Assembly (NCBI GenBank): GCA_045587065.1 | Contig: JAZNBQ010000078.1 | Coordinates: 1-16,550, forward strand | DNA: 16,550 nucleotides | Source of the DNA: SFWF01 sp045587065 | GTDB taxonomy: Bacteria > Bacillota > Clostridia > Oscillospirales > Acutalibacteraceae | Reading direction: 5' to 3' | Notes under the pieces: generated by a model | Databases searched by the model: none | What the model was told of the DNA's origin: nothing | The model's input: the letters and a program-made list of their open reading frames with translations, nothing else | Part shown: one piece after another, positions 1 through 7,140 of the stretch | How the letters are laid out: each line of letters opens with the position of its first letter | How positions within the stretch are numbered: position 1 is the first letter of the stretch | Program-made: the position numbers and the translations under genes

Positions 1-462
1 AAAATAGAAAGCCGTGAAATCGACAAGAAATATCTTGCGGTTGTTCACGGCACACCTAAAGAAAAAGAGGCAACCCTTGAGGGTTACCTGGAGAAAAACG
101 AAGAAAAAAATAAAGTTTATCTTAAAAAAAGCCGCACCGACGGTGCTCTTACCATTAAAACCCGTTACAGAGTAATAAAATCCAAAGGAGACCTTTCTCT
201 TATTGAGGTAGACCTTCTAACAGGACGAACACATCAGATTCGAGCTCATATGGCTTCCATTGGTCACCCACTTTTAGGAGACGGAAAATACGGAAAGCTT
301 GAAAGAGATAAAAAAATGGGCTTTACGAGACAGGCCCTTTATTCCTACAAGTTAACATTTTCCTTTGAAAGTGATGCGGGTATTTTAGAGTATTTAAACG
401 GCAAAACCTTTACTGTTAAAAAGGTTTGGTTTGCAGAAGAATTATTTGAGTTTAGCCTATAG
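1..462 (+). CDS. RluA-family RNA pseudouridine synthase, 3' part
   Basis: This is the C-terminal 153 residues of a pseudouridine synthase; the start and the catalytic HRLD segment lie left of the window. The reading frame is open from base 1 (KIESREIDKKYLAVVHG). The family-typical RTHQIRAH motif is followed by GHPLLGDGKYG, which together mark the RluA/RluD branch. Such enzymes isomerise uridines in rRNA or tRNA in the cytoplasm; the target site cannot be told from this fragment. The C-terminus ends -FEFSL, and its last codons (GAG TTT AGC CTA TAG) are the left arm and loop of a terminator palindrome. The convergent deaminase gene overlaps it by 6 nt. Family assignment is firm; the exact subfamily is not. 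Confidence 0.93.
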   Translation, partial: KIESREIDKKYLAVVHGTPKEKEATLEGYLEKNEEKNKVYLKKSRTDGALTIKTRYRVIKSKGDLSLIEVDLLTGRTHQIRAHMASIGHPLLGDGKYGKLERDKKMGFTRQALYSYKLTFSFESDAGILEYLNGKTFTVKKVWFAEELFEFSL

Positions 463-480
463 GCTAAACTCAATTTTTTT
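448..480 (+). terminator. Palindromic terminator shared by two convergent gene ends
   Basis: A perfect 10-bp stem, GAGTTTAGCC (448-457) with GGCTAAACTC (462-471), encloses a TATA loop and is followed by AA and seven T (474-480). This is a good intrinsic terminator for the plus-strand pseudouridine synthase gene. On the minus strand the hairpin is followed by AAATAATTC, so termination of the deaminase transcript is probably weaker. Both stop codons lie inside the palindrome. Confidence 0.85.
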
Positions 481-936
481 ATCTCCCATTTTGTATTCGG
501 TCATTTTGATTCCGGCGGCTTTAAACATAAGAGTTGAAGCCACTACAGAATCAGAATCGGCATATTTATTGGATTTATAAATAATTTCAGAAACTCCCGA
601 CTGAATAATAGCCTTGGCGCACTCATTACAAGGGAAAAGAGTTGTGTAAATTCTGCTTCCCTCTAAAGTGCCGCCACGGAAATTTAAAATGGCATTGAGT
701 TCAGCGTGACAAACAAAGAAATATTTTGTATCAAGATTTCCGCCTTGTCTGTCCCAAGGAAACTCATCATCTGAGCAGGCTCTTGGCATTCCGTTGTAGC
801 CAACAGACAGAATTTTATTGTCCTGACTTACGATACAAGCACCTACTTGTGTGGAAGGGTCTTTACTGCGCTGTGCCGAAAGCTCGGCAATTCCCATAAA
901 ATATTCGTCCCATGTAAGATAATCTGTTCTTTTCAT
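457..936 (-). CDS. Deoxycytidylate (dCMP) deaminase, ComEB type
   Basis: Predicted zinc-dependent deaminase converting dCMP to dUMP, feeding dTTP synthesis in the cytoplasm. With the ATG at 936 the protein has 159 residues, normal for the family. The zinc and catalytic motif HAE is at 77-79 and the PCxxC motif at 102-106 (C103, C106). The early segment DPSTQVGACIVSQDNKILSVGYNG is typical of dCMP deaminases rather than cytidine or tRNA-adenosine deaminases. A GTG at 945 is in frame, but it is the middle of the ribosome binding site AAGGTG, so the ATG 6 nt beyond that site is the better start. It is the second gene of a minus-strand pair, 13 nt after the HAD hydrolase. Its end (-KKIEFSL) is encoded by the same palindrome that ends the convergent gene. 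Confidence 0.93.
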   Translation of the reverse strand: MKRTDYLTWDEYFMGIAELSAQRSKDPSTQVGACIVSQDNKILSVGYNGMPRACSDDEFPWDRQGGNLDTKYFFVCHAELNAILNFRGGTLEGSRIYTTLFPCNECAKAIIQSGVSEIIYKSNKYADSDSVVASTLMFKAAGIKMTEYKMGDKKIEFSL

Positions 937-942
937 ATCTAT

Positions 943-948
943 CACCTT
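943..948 (-). promoter_or_regulatory. Ribosome binding site that decides the deaminase start
   Basis: AAGGTG on the minus strand stands 6 nt before ATG 936-934. Its GTG would be the alternative in-frame start, so using that start would leave the gene without a ribosome binding site at usual spacing. This supports the shorter 159-residue protein. Confidence 0.7.
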
Positions 949-949
949 T

Positions 950-1615
950 TTATGAATTTAATGCATCTATAAGATTTATAAGGTCAAGGGGCTTTTCAAT
1001 AACAAACTCAGCACCGTTTTCGTTTAGTTCTGCAATATCTCTGTAACCCCAAAGAACTCCAACTGCTACCGCGCCACTGTTAACGGCAGTTTGCACGTCT
1101 ACACCTGAGTCCCCCATAAATATACATTCCTGAGGTTCAACCTCCAACTCCTTCATTAATAGCTTTGCGAGGGTTGGGTCAGGTTTGCCGGGGAGTCCCT
1201 CTCTTTGTCCGAATATAAGGTCGAAAACGTCTCCGCACAAATCCTTTACTACCTCTATTGCAAGTGGCTCTGATTTGTTTGTGCAAACGGCGATTTTTAT
1301 GCCTCTTTCTTTAAGTTGGGCAAATAACTCTGAAATCCCATCATATTTATAAGTAAGGTCTGAGGAATGTTCTTTATAGTATGGCATAAAGATTTCTAAA
1401 GCTTTTTTAAGTTCCCTCTCGGTTCTGTGTTCCTCAGGTAAAGCTCTTTCCACCATTTTGGGAATTCCGTTGCCTACAAAATATTTAAAAGCATCTACCT
1501 CGTGAGTTTTAAAGCCCAGTTTTTCTAAAGTGAAATTTACTGCTGCGGCAATGTCTCCCAGGGAGTTGCATATTGTACCGTCCAGGTCAAAAAGCACTGC
1601 TTTTATCATATACAA
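950..1615 (-). CDS. HAD-family hydrolase, phosphoglycolate phosphatase-like
   Basis: A 221-residue haloacid-dehalogenase-type phosphatase with all four motifs: DLDGT with D10 and D12 (nucleophile and general acid), T112 in VCTNKS, K144 in GLPGKPDP, and GDSGVD with D169 and D173 (magnesium). An alpha-helical cap lies between motifs I and II, as in Gph/PpaX subfamilies. The likely substrate is a small phosphate ester such as 2-phosphoglycolate, but substrates of this family are hard to predict. TTG at 1615 is 6 nt after AGGAGA; the ATG at 1609 (giving MIKAVLFDLDGT) is 12 nt away, so TTG is better by spacing while ATG looks more familiar in sequence. It is first gene of the minus-strand pair with the dCMP deaminase and has a strong promoter. 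Confidence 0.88.
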   Translation of the reverse strand: MYMIKAVLFDLDGTICNSLGDIAAAVNFTLEKLGFKTHEVDAFKYFVGNGIPKMVERALPEEHRTERELKKALEIFMPYYKEHSSDLTYKYDGISELFAQLKERGIKIAVCTNKSEPLAIEVVKDLCGDVFDLIFGQREGLPGKPDPTLAKLLMKELEVEPQECIFMGDSGVDVQTAVNSGAVAVGVLWGYRDIAELNENGAEFVIEKPLDLINLIDALNS

Positions 1616-1636
1616 AGGTCATCTCCTATCTTGAGT

Positions 1637-1665
1637 ATTGTATCATAATATTTGGTAATTTTCAA
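1637..1665 (-). promoter_or_regulatory. Promoter of the HAD hydrolase/deaminase unit
   Basis: On the minus strand TTGAAA (1665-1660), a 17-nt spacer and TACAAT (1642-1637) form a near-consensus sigma-A promoter. The spacer ends in TGA, giving an extended -10. It lies about 20 nt upstream of the start and diverges from the rpmB promoter. Confidence 0.75.
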
Positions 1666-1692
1666 TAAATATAAAAATTTTTAAAAAAACAC

Positions 1693-1721
1693 TTGCAAAA
1701 AGTCTCGTTTTCTGTTATTAT
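1693..1721 (+). promoter_or_regulatory. Promoter of rpmB
   Basis: TTGCAA (1693-1698), a 17-nt spacer ending in TGT, and TATTAT (1716-1721) form a sigma-A-type promoter with an extended -10. The predicted transcript starts near 1728, leaving a leader of about 30 nt before the L28 start. Confidence 0.75.
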
Positions 1722-1757
1722 ATCATTTGCGATTGACTAAAAAGGAGGTGCAGTGTC

Positions 1758-1946
1758 ATGGCAAAATGTGATATCTGCGATAAAGAAGTTGCTTTTGGCA
1801 TTAAGGTTTCTCACTCACACAGACGTTCAAACAGAACTTGGAAACCAAATGTTGTAAAGGTTAAGGCCATCGTTAACGGCTCACCTCGTCGTATCAATGT
1901 CTGCACCCGTTGCCTTCGTTCAGGCAAGGTTACCAGAGCAGTCTAA
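1758..1946 (+). CDS. rpmB: 50S ribosomal protein L28 (bL28), zinc-type
   Basis: A 62-residue protein of normal length for bacterial L28, a component of the large ribosomal subunit. Recognisable family segments are VSHSHRRSNRTWKPN and a C-terminal CTRCLRSGKV. Two CxxC pairs (C4/C7 and C49/C52) mark the zinc-binding (C+) form of L28. A full Shine-Dalgarno AAAGGAGGTG stands 7 nt before the ATG. The gene is monocistronic here, with its own promoter and its own terminator (1972-1997). Confidence 0.97.
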   Translation: MAKCDICDKEVAFGIKVSHSHRRSNRTWKPNVVKVKAIVNGSPRRINVCTRCLRSGKVTRAV

Positions 1947-1971
1947 TATTTACGATATTAAAGCAAACAAG

Positions 1972-1997
1972 ACCACAAGTGAAAACTTGTGGTTTTT
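1972..1997 (+). terminator. Terminator of rpmB
   Basis: A perfect 9-bp stem ACCACAAGT (1972-1980) / ACTTGTGGT (1985-1993) with a GAAA tetraloop is followed by a short T run to 1997. An outer pairing AAGCAAA (1961-1967) / TTTGCTT (1995-2001) could extend it. Confidence 0.8.
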
Positions 1998-2018
1998 GCT
2001 TTATATTCGTGATATACT
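1988..2018 (+). promoter_or_regulatory. Possible promoter of the M3 peptidase gene
   Basis: TATACT (2013-2018) is preceded by TGA, giving an extended -10. The -35 is poor: TTGTGG at 1988-1993 has a 19-nt spacer and lies inside the rpmB terminator. Read-through from rpmB is the alternative. Confidence 0.4.
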
Positions 2019-2035
2019 AATCTAGGAGTGATTTT

Positions 2036-3724
2036 ATGAAATTTTGTGATATGGCTTATAAAAGACCTGACGTAGAAAATCTTTTAAACAGACTGCGAAT
2101 TTTAAAAGACGAAATTGAAAATGCTACTGAGGTCTCTGCTCAGATAAAAGCTTACGATGAGGCAGACCGCATTTTGCAGAATTATTCTACTATGGGCTCT
2201 CTTGCATACGTTCGTCACACAATTAATACAAATGACGAGTTTTATGATAAAGAAAACGACTTTTTTGATGAGAATGGCCCTGTTATATCTGACGCTATTC
2301 ACAGCATTAACAAGGTTTTATTAAAATCCGCTTTTATAAACGAGCTAAAGGCTCATTACGGAGAACTTTTGTTTTTAAATACTGAAATTTCTCTTCGCTG
2401 TTTTTCTTCAGAAATCATTGAACTGGCAAAGGAAGAAAATAAACTTCAGTCGGATTATCAGAAGCTTTACGCTTCGGCTACAGTTTTGTGGGAGGGAGAA
2501 ACCATTCCCCTTACAATGCTTGGCGTTCACAAACAGTCTGCCGACCGCGATATAAGAAAAAAGGCCTTCCTGAAGGATGCAGAGTTTTTTGAAAGTCACA
2601 AAAAAGAGTTTGATGAAATTTACGATAAACTTATAAAAAACAGAAACAAACAGGCAAGAGTTTTAGGTTACGACAACTTTATACAAATGGGCTATGACCG
2701 TCTGGGTCGCAACTGCTACACGCCTAAAGAGGTTGCCGCTTTCAGAGAAGAAATTGCAAAATACATTGTACCTGTTGTTTCTGCTTTAAAAGAGGAACAA
2801 AGAAAGCGTATAGGTGTAGATAGTTTGCATTTATACGATAACGATATTATTTTTAAAGAAGGCAACGTGAAACCTAAAGGCTCTGCCCAAGATATTTTAA
2901 ATGCAGGACTTCAGATGTACAGTAAAATGAACGGCGAGACTGCAGAGTTTATTAAGTTTATGTTTGATAACGGCCTTTTTGACGTATTAAGTCGCGAGGG
3001 CAAGGCTCCGGGTGGTTACTGCACAGAGTTTGCAGACTATAAAGCACCCTTTATTTTCTCTAACTTTAACGGCACTGCAGGAGACGTTGACGTTTTAACC
3101 CACGAGGCAGGTCACGCCTTTGCTTACTTTAAAGCTGCCAAAAAAGGGATTATCTCCAGCTACACCTCCCCTACCATCGAGGCCTGTGAGGTTCACTCTA
3201 TGAGTATGGAGTTTTTAACCGCGCCTTACCACAACCTGTTCTTTGGCGATGATACTCCTAAATACCAATATTATCATCTCGCCGACGCTCTTAATTTTAT
3301 TCCTTATGGTTGCATGGTGGATGAGTTTCAGCATATTATGTATGAAAATGAAGACTTGACTCCTGACCAGCGCAAAGAGGTTTGGCTCTCTTTGGAGAAA
3401 AAATACCGTCCTCATCTGAAACTTGAAGATTTGCCTTTTTACAAGGACGGCGGCGGTTGGCAGAGACAACTTCACATTTATCTATACCCACTTTATTATA
3501 TTGACTACTGTATGGCTCAGACCGTGGCATTTCAGTTCTTTATTCTGTCTTTAAAGGATTATGATAAGGCTTTTGAGAAGTACCTTGCCTTTGTGGATTT
3601 GGCTGGTACAAAAACCTTTGAGGGACTTGTTAAGTCTGCAGACTTAATGCTTCCTTATGAAAAGGGTTGTCTTAAAGAAACGGCAGACCAAATCGCTAAA
3701 TGGCTTGAAGAAAATAGCATATAA
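2036..3724 (+). CDS. M3 family oligoendopeptidase (PepF-like)
   Basis: A 562-residue cytoplasmic zinc metallopeptidase that would cut short peptides. The zinc-binding HEAGH is at residues 356-360 within DVLTHEAGHAFAYF, and the third zinc ligand is probably E385 in EACEVHSMSMEF, which matches the conserved helix of the PepF branch of family M3. The N-terminal 200 residues are helical, as in the family's substrate-channel lobe. It is slightly shorter than classical PepF (about 600 residues). No signal peptide is visible. The ATG at 2036 has TAGGAGTG 7 nt upstream. It follows rpmB but is separated by a terminator, and converges on rmlC across a bidirectional terminator. The peptidase assignment is firm; its cellular role (peptide recycling) is inferred from the family. 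Confidence 0.94.
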   Translation: MKFCDMAYKRPDVENLLNRLRILKDEIENATEVSAQIKAYDEADRILQNYSTMGSLAYVRHTINTNDEFYDKENDFFDENGPVISDAIHSINKVLLKSAFINELKAHYGELLFLNTEISLRCFSSEIIELAKEENKLQSDYQKLYASATVLWEGETIPLTMLGVHKQSADRDIRKKAFLKDAEFFESHKKEFDEIYDKLIKNRNKQARVLGYDNFIQMGYDRLGRNCYTPKEVAAFREEIAKYIVPVVSALKEEQRKRIGVDSLHLYDNDIIFKEGNVKPKGSAQDILNAGLQMYSKMNGETAEFIKFMFDNGLFDVLSREGKAPGGYCTEFADYKAPFIFSNFNGTAGDVDVLTHEAGHAFAYFKAAKKGIISSYTSPTIEACEVHSMSMEFLTAPYHNLFFGDDTPKYQYYHLADALNFIPYGCMVDEFQHIMYENEDLTPDQRKEVWLSLEKKYRPHLKLEDLPFYKDGGGWQRQLHIYLYPLYYIDYCMAQTVAFQFFILSLKDYDKAFEKYLAFVDLAGTKTFEGLVKSADLMLPYEKGCLKETADQIAKWLEENSI

Positions 3725-3752
3725 AAAAACGAGGCTTAGACCTCGTTTTTTT
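3724..3752. terminator. Bidirectional terminator between the peptidase gene and rmlC
   Basis: A-run (3724-3729), CGAGG (3730-3734), six-nt loop, CCTCG (3741-3745) and T-run (3746-3752). The hairpin has A and T runs on both sides and so can act on both convergent transcripts. It overlaps the stop codons of both genes. Confidence 0.85.
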
Positions 3753-4296
3753 ATATTTCGTAAAGGTGGGGGTTGTTTTTGTCTTTCTCTGAAAGGAGAA
3801 TTTCCATACCATCTTCTATTGGCCACTGAACATTAACTGTGGGGTCGTCCCAGGAAAGTGGCACCTCGTCGTTTGGATGATAGTAGTCATCAACCTTATA
3901 AACGAATTCCGCTTCGTCTGAAAGCACTAAAAATCCGTGGGCAAAGCCTTTTGGTATAAAGAACTGTCTTTTATTCTCAGCAGAGAGGTGAACTCCCACG
4001 TATTTGCCGTAGGTTTTACTGTCTTTTCTTAAATCTACTGCCACGTCAAAAACCTCTCCCTTTATAACCCTTACCAATTTTGCTTGTGGAAACCGCCTTT
4101 GAGCGTGGAGTCCGCGGAGCACTCCTTTTTTTGATTTAGACTGATTATCTTGCACAAAGGTACAATCTATTCCTGCATTTTTAAATTCTTCATACTGATA
4201 GGTCTCCATAAAATAACCGCGTTCATCTTTCAAAACGGTGGGCTCAATTATAAAAACCCCCTCTATTTCGGTAGTTATAAAATTAAACTTGCTCAT
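3751..4296 (-). CDS. rfbC: dTDP-4-dehydrorhamnose 3,5-epimerase
   Basis: A 181-residue cupin-type epimerase that inverts C3 and C5 of dTDP-4-keto-6-deoxyglucose, the third step of dTDP-L-rhamnose synthesis. The catalytic base H64 is in VLRGLHAQ, and the VFDVAVDLRKDS segment with D88 and the later HGFLVLSDEAEFVYKVDDYY region are typical of RmlC. Length is normal. It is last in a minus-strand unit, and its ATG shares one base with the stop codon of rmlB (TAATG), implying translational coupling. An AGGA lies just upstream, inside the rmlB end. Also called rmlC. Confidence 0.96.
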   Translation of the reverse strand: MSKFNFITTEIEGVFIIEPTVLKDERGYFMETYQYEEFKNAGIDCTFVQDNQSKSKKGVLRGLHAQRRFPQAKLVRVIKGEVFDVAVDLRKDSKTYGKYVGVHLSAENKRQFFIPKGFAHGFLVLSDEAEFVYKVDDYYHPNDEVPLSWDDPTVNVQWPIEDGMEILLSEKDKNNPHLYEI

Positions 4297-5363
4297 TACA
4301 ATTCCTGCTTTCTGCCGTACATTTTTTCATAATAATTCTGATAAGCGCCACTGGTTACCCTTTCTACCCACTCTTTGTTTTCAAGATACCATTTTAGAGT
4401 TTTTTCTATTCCTTCTTCAAAGGCGGTCTCAGGAAACCAACCAAGGTCTTCTTTTATTTTTTTAGGGTCGATTCCGTAACGCCTGTCGTGTCCCTTTCGG
4501 TCGGTCACGTGTTTTATCATATACTCTCCCACTGAGGAGTCTACCTTTTCTTTAATATACTTTATTATTTTCTTTACGATGAAAATATTTGTTCTCTCAT
4601 TATGACCACCAACGTTATAGACCTCTCCTGTTTTGCCCTGTCTTATTACCATATCTATAGCTTTACAATGGTCCTCTACATAAAGCCAATCTCTGACCTG
4701 CATACCATCTCCGTAGACAGGCAAATCCTTATGCTTTAAGGTGTTGTTCATTATAAGGGGTATAAGTTTTTCAGGGAACTGATAAGGCCCGTAATTATTG
4801 GAACAACGGGTTATATTTACAGGAAATTTATAGGTATCCGAAAAAGCCTTAACAAAGAGGTCGGCAGAGGCTTTACTTGAAGAATAAGGAGAATGAGGGT
4901 CTAGCGGCGTATCTTCTGTAAAGAAACCTTCTGCACCTAGCGCGCCATAGACCTCGTCGGTGGAAACCTGAAGATATTTAACACCGCTTTTATAGGTATC
5001 ATCCCCTTGTGTCCAAGCGAGTTTTGCACACTGAAGTAAATTTACAGTTCCCAAAACGTTGGTTTTTACGAAAATTTCAGGCTCCATAATACTCCTGTCA
5101 ACGTGGCTTTCTGCCGCAAAGTTTACAACGTAATCTATATCGTTTTTTCTGAAAATCTCTGAAATTGCTTTTTTGTCACAGATATCTGCCTGAACAAAGG
5201 TGTAATTTGGGTTATTTTCTACCGATTTCAGATTTTCAAGATTTCCTGCATAGGTCAATTTATCAAGGTTAATGATTTTTATATCAGGGTATTTTGAAAG
5301 CATATAAATTATAAAATTAGAGCCGATAAATCCTGCTCCGCCTGTTACAAGATAGGTTTTCAT
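4296..5363 (-). CDS. rfbB: dTDP-glucose 4,6-dehydratase
   Basis: A 355-residue extended short-chain dehydrogenase that makes dTDP-4-keto-6-deoxyglucose. The NAD-binding GGAGFIG is at 8-14, NFAAESHVDRS at 81-91, the catalytic T135-D136-E137 in VSTDEVYG, and the YxxxK pair Y160 and K164 in PYSSSKASAD. The C-terminal DRKGHDRRYGID segment is also characteristic. Length is normal. The ATG is 3 nt after the rmlD stop, and its ribosome binding site GGAGGA is made from the last two rmlD sense codons. Also called rmlB. Confidence 0.97.
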   Translation of the reverse strand: MKTYLVTGGAGFIGSNFIIYMLSKYPDIKIINLDKLTYAGNLENLKSVENNPNYTFVQADICDKKAISEIFRKNDIDYVVNFAAESHVDRSIMEPEIFVKTNVLGTVNLLQCAKLAWTQGDDTYKSGVKYLQVSTDEVYGALGAEGFFTEDTPLDPHSPYSSSKASADLFVKAFSDTYKFPVNITRCSNNYGPYQFPEKLIPLIMNNTLKHKDLPVYGDGMQVRDWLYVEDHCKAIDMVIRQGKTGEVYNVGGHNERTNIFIVKKIIKYIKEKVDSSVGEYMIKHVTDRKGHDRRYGIDPKKIKEDLGWFPETAFEEGIEKTLKWYLENKEWVERVTSGAYQNYYEKMYGRKQEL

Positions 5364-5366
5364 AAA

Positions 5367-6248
5367 TTAGTCCTCCACTTTGGTTATATATTCTTTAAGG
5401 GCTTCTTCCCAATTTCGCATTTGGTCGTTCACGCTACATTTAAGAGCAAGATTTTCCAGAGAAGAAAATTTTGGCCGTTTGGCAGGTCTTGGGAACTCCT
5501 CACTACTGCAAGGGATTACTTTACAAGAGAGGTTTGAAAGTTCCATAATCTTTTTGGCAAAGTCATACCACGTACATTCCCCTTGGCCTGTGCAATGATA
5601 AATACCATATTCTTCTGTTACACCCAGTTTTAAAAGATGATGGGCTAAATCGTTAGCGTTTGTGGGGTTGCCCTTTTGATCGTTTACAACCGAAATTTCA
5701 TCTTTGGTTTTGCCTAGCTTTCTCATTGTTTTAACAAAGTTATTACCCTTATAGCCGTAAAGCCAGGAGGTTCGCACGACAAAGGTTTTACTACAGTAGC
5801 AAAGGGCATATTCTTCTCCCAACCTTTTAGATTTACCGTAAATACTTTGAGGGTTTGGTAAATCCCATTCTACATAAGGCTTGGGAGAGGTCCCTGAAAA
5901 AACGTAATCGGTTGATATAGAAACAAGCTTTGCACCTGTTTTTTCTGCAGCCATGCTTAAATTCCTTACCCCTAAAGCATTGATTTTAAATGCCGTTTCG
6001 TAGTCGGTTTCGCAACAGTCTACGTTGGTCATTGCGGCACAGTTAAAGATAATATCAGGCTTATTCTTTTCTACAAAAGCCTTTGTCTTAAAAAGATTTG
6101 TTATATCAAGTTGCTCTACGTCGGTTTCCGTTAATATACAGTTTTTATATTCATCAGGAATTGGGCCGATTTCGCTTTTTCCTTTTTTTATTATCTGAGA
6201 AAGTTCGTTTCCCAACTGTCCTTTAGCGCCTGTTATTAATATTTTCAT
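5367..6248 (-). CDS. rfbD: dTDP-4-dehydrorhamnose reductase
   Basis: A 293-residue NAD(P)H-dependent reductase giving dTDP-L-rhamnose, the final step. The Rossmann motif GAKGQLG is at 7-13, then NCAAMTNVDCCETD, VSISTDYVFSG (about 109-119) and the catalytic YGKSK with Y137 and K141. Length is normal. GGAGGA stands about 9 nt before the ATG. The start overlaps the end of the upstream glycosyltransferase gene by 26 nt, consistent with one transcript for glycosyltransferase-rmlD-rmlB-rmlC. Also called rmlD. Confidence 0.96.
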   Translation of the reverse strand: MKILITGAKGQLGNELSQIIKKGKSEIGPIPDEYKNCILTETDVEQLDITNLFKTKAFVEKNKPDIIFNCAAMTNVDCCETDYETAFKINALGVRNLSMAAEKTGAKLVSISTDYVFSGTSPKPYVEWDLPNPQSIYGKSKRLGEEYALCYCSKTFVVRTSWLYGYKGNNFVKTMRKLGKTKDEISVVNDQKGNPTNANDLAHHLLKLGVTEEYGIYHCTGQGECTWYDFAKKIMELSNLSCKVIPCSSEEFPRPAKRPKFSSLENLALKCSVNDQMRNWEEALKEYITKVED

Positions 6249-6996
6249 TAAAACTTTTCCTCCACTTAAAAATGTATTTACAAAAAGAGGTTATATGCAT
6301 TAAAAGAGCCTTTATGCTTTTAGCACTTGCTCTTTCCCAACTGTGAGTGACACTGACAAAGGGACAAAAAACTACTCTTCCGTATTTTTTTGCTCTTCTT
6401 GTTATATCGGCGTCCTCCATATAAAGAAAAAACCTCTCGTCAAAGCCGCCTATTTTTTTAAATATTTCACTTTTTATTACAAAGAAACAACCTGTGCAGA
6501 AATCTATATCTGTAAGAGTTTTAAGATTTTCGTTGGCACGAGTATATTCTTCTCTGATTTTTTTAGAAATGCGCCCTAAAAAGCTATATTTAAAAGTAGG
6601 GGTTCTTTTGGGTAAAAACTGTTCACTCCCATCGGTGTTTAAAATTTTAGGGGTTATCATTACTATATCTGAATTTTCCTCCAAAACTTTTGTAAGTTCC
6701 TTTAAAACGTCGGTTTTAATTTCAATGTCCGGATTAATTACGGCGTGGTATTTACCCAGAGGTAAATTAAGCACTTTATTGTGACCTCCGCCGAAACCTG
6801 AATTTTTATTGTTTTCTATAAGTCTTATGCCGCTAATGTTTTTTAGGCCCTCTTTTTCCTTGGAGTTGTTATCTACAACATAAAGCCTGAAATCCTTTAT
6901 TTTTGTATGCTCTAAAAGACTTTTAACGGCTTTTTTTGTTTTTTCCTTGCAGTTATAAGAAACTATTGCAGCAGAAATAAAAATATTCTCTTTAAT
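6223..6996 (-). CDS. GT2 glycosyltransferase, probable rhamnosyltransferase; start unclear
   Basis: The frame encodes a GT-A fold transferase: AAIVSYN near the N-terminus, VVDNNS, then GFGGGHN, NPD (the position of the DxD-type motif) and FLYMEDADITRRAKKYG. This resembles WbbL-like rhamnosyltransferases, fitting its place as first gene of a rhamnose operon. The first conventional start codon in frame is GTG at 6774, which would remove SYN, DNNS and GFGGGHN, so it is not believable as the true start. The frame is open back to a TGA at 7017-7015 without ATG, GTG or TTG. Two explanations are possible. ATT at 6996 may be the start, giving 257 residues, with AAGGGGTG 8 nt upstream. Or ATG at 7018 may be used, with one extra base in the AAAAAGGGG run breaking the frame. 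Coordinates given follow the first. Confidence 0.75.
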   Translation of the reverse strand: MKENIFISAAIVSYNCKEKTKKAVKSLLEHTKIKDFRLYVVDNNSKEKEGLKNISGIRLIENNKNSGFGGGHNKVLNLPLGKYHAVINPDIEIKTDVLKELTKVLEENSDIVMITPKILNTDGSEQFLPKRTPTFKYSFLGRISKKIREEYTRANENLKTLTDIDFCTGCFFVIKSEIFKKIGGFDERFFLYMEDADITRRAKKYGRVVFCPFVSVTHSWERASAKSIKALLMHITSFCKYIFKWRKSFNENINNRR

Positions 6997-7026
6997 AAGT
7001 CTTACACCCCTTTTTCATTATGCCCA

Positions 7027-7055
7027 GTTTTAAGGGAAATTTTAACCTTTGGCAA
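7027..7055 (-). promoter_or_regulatory. Probable promoter of the glycosyltransferase-rml unit
   Basis: On the minus strand TTGCCA (7055-7050), a 17-nt spacer and TAAAAC (7032-7027). Transcription would begin near 7020, almost at the out-of-frame ATG (7018) and about 8 nt before the AAGGGGTG element. This makes the position of the true start codon matter. Confidence 0.5.
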
Positions 7056-7079
7056 TTTCGGTTATACTAAATAAGATTA

Positions 7080-7108
7080 TTGAAAAATCTCTCATTTTAT
7101 GGTAAAAT
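7080..7108 (+). promoter_or_regulatory. Promoter of the lepA unit
   Basis: TTGAAA (7080-7085), a 17-nt spacer ending in TGG, and TAAAAT (7103-7108). The leader to the TTG start would be about 26 nt. The same boxes, spacing and TGG are found before the EF-G-like gene. Confidence 0.75.
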
Positions 7109-7140
7109 ATTTTAAATATATATAGAACGGAGCAAATGAC

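Noticed and set aside
6772..6774. GTG at 6774 as the glycosyltransferase start
   Set aside because: It would remove the SYN, DNNS and GFGGGHN motifs that are intact and in frame upstream, and no ribosome binding site precedes it.
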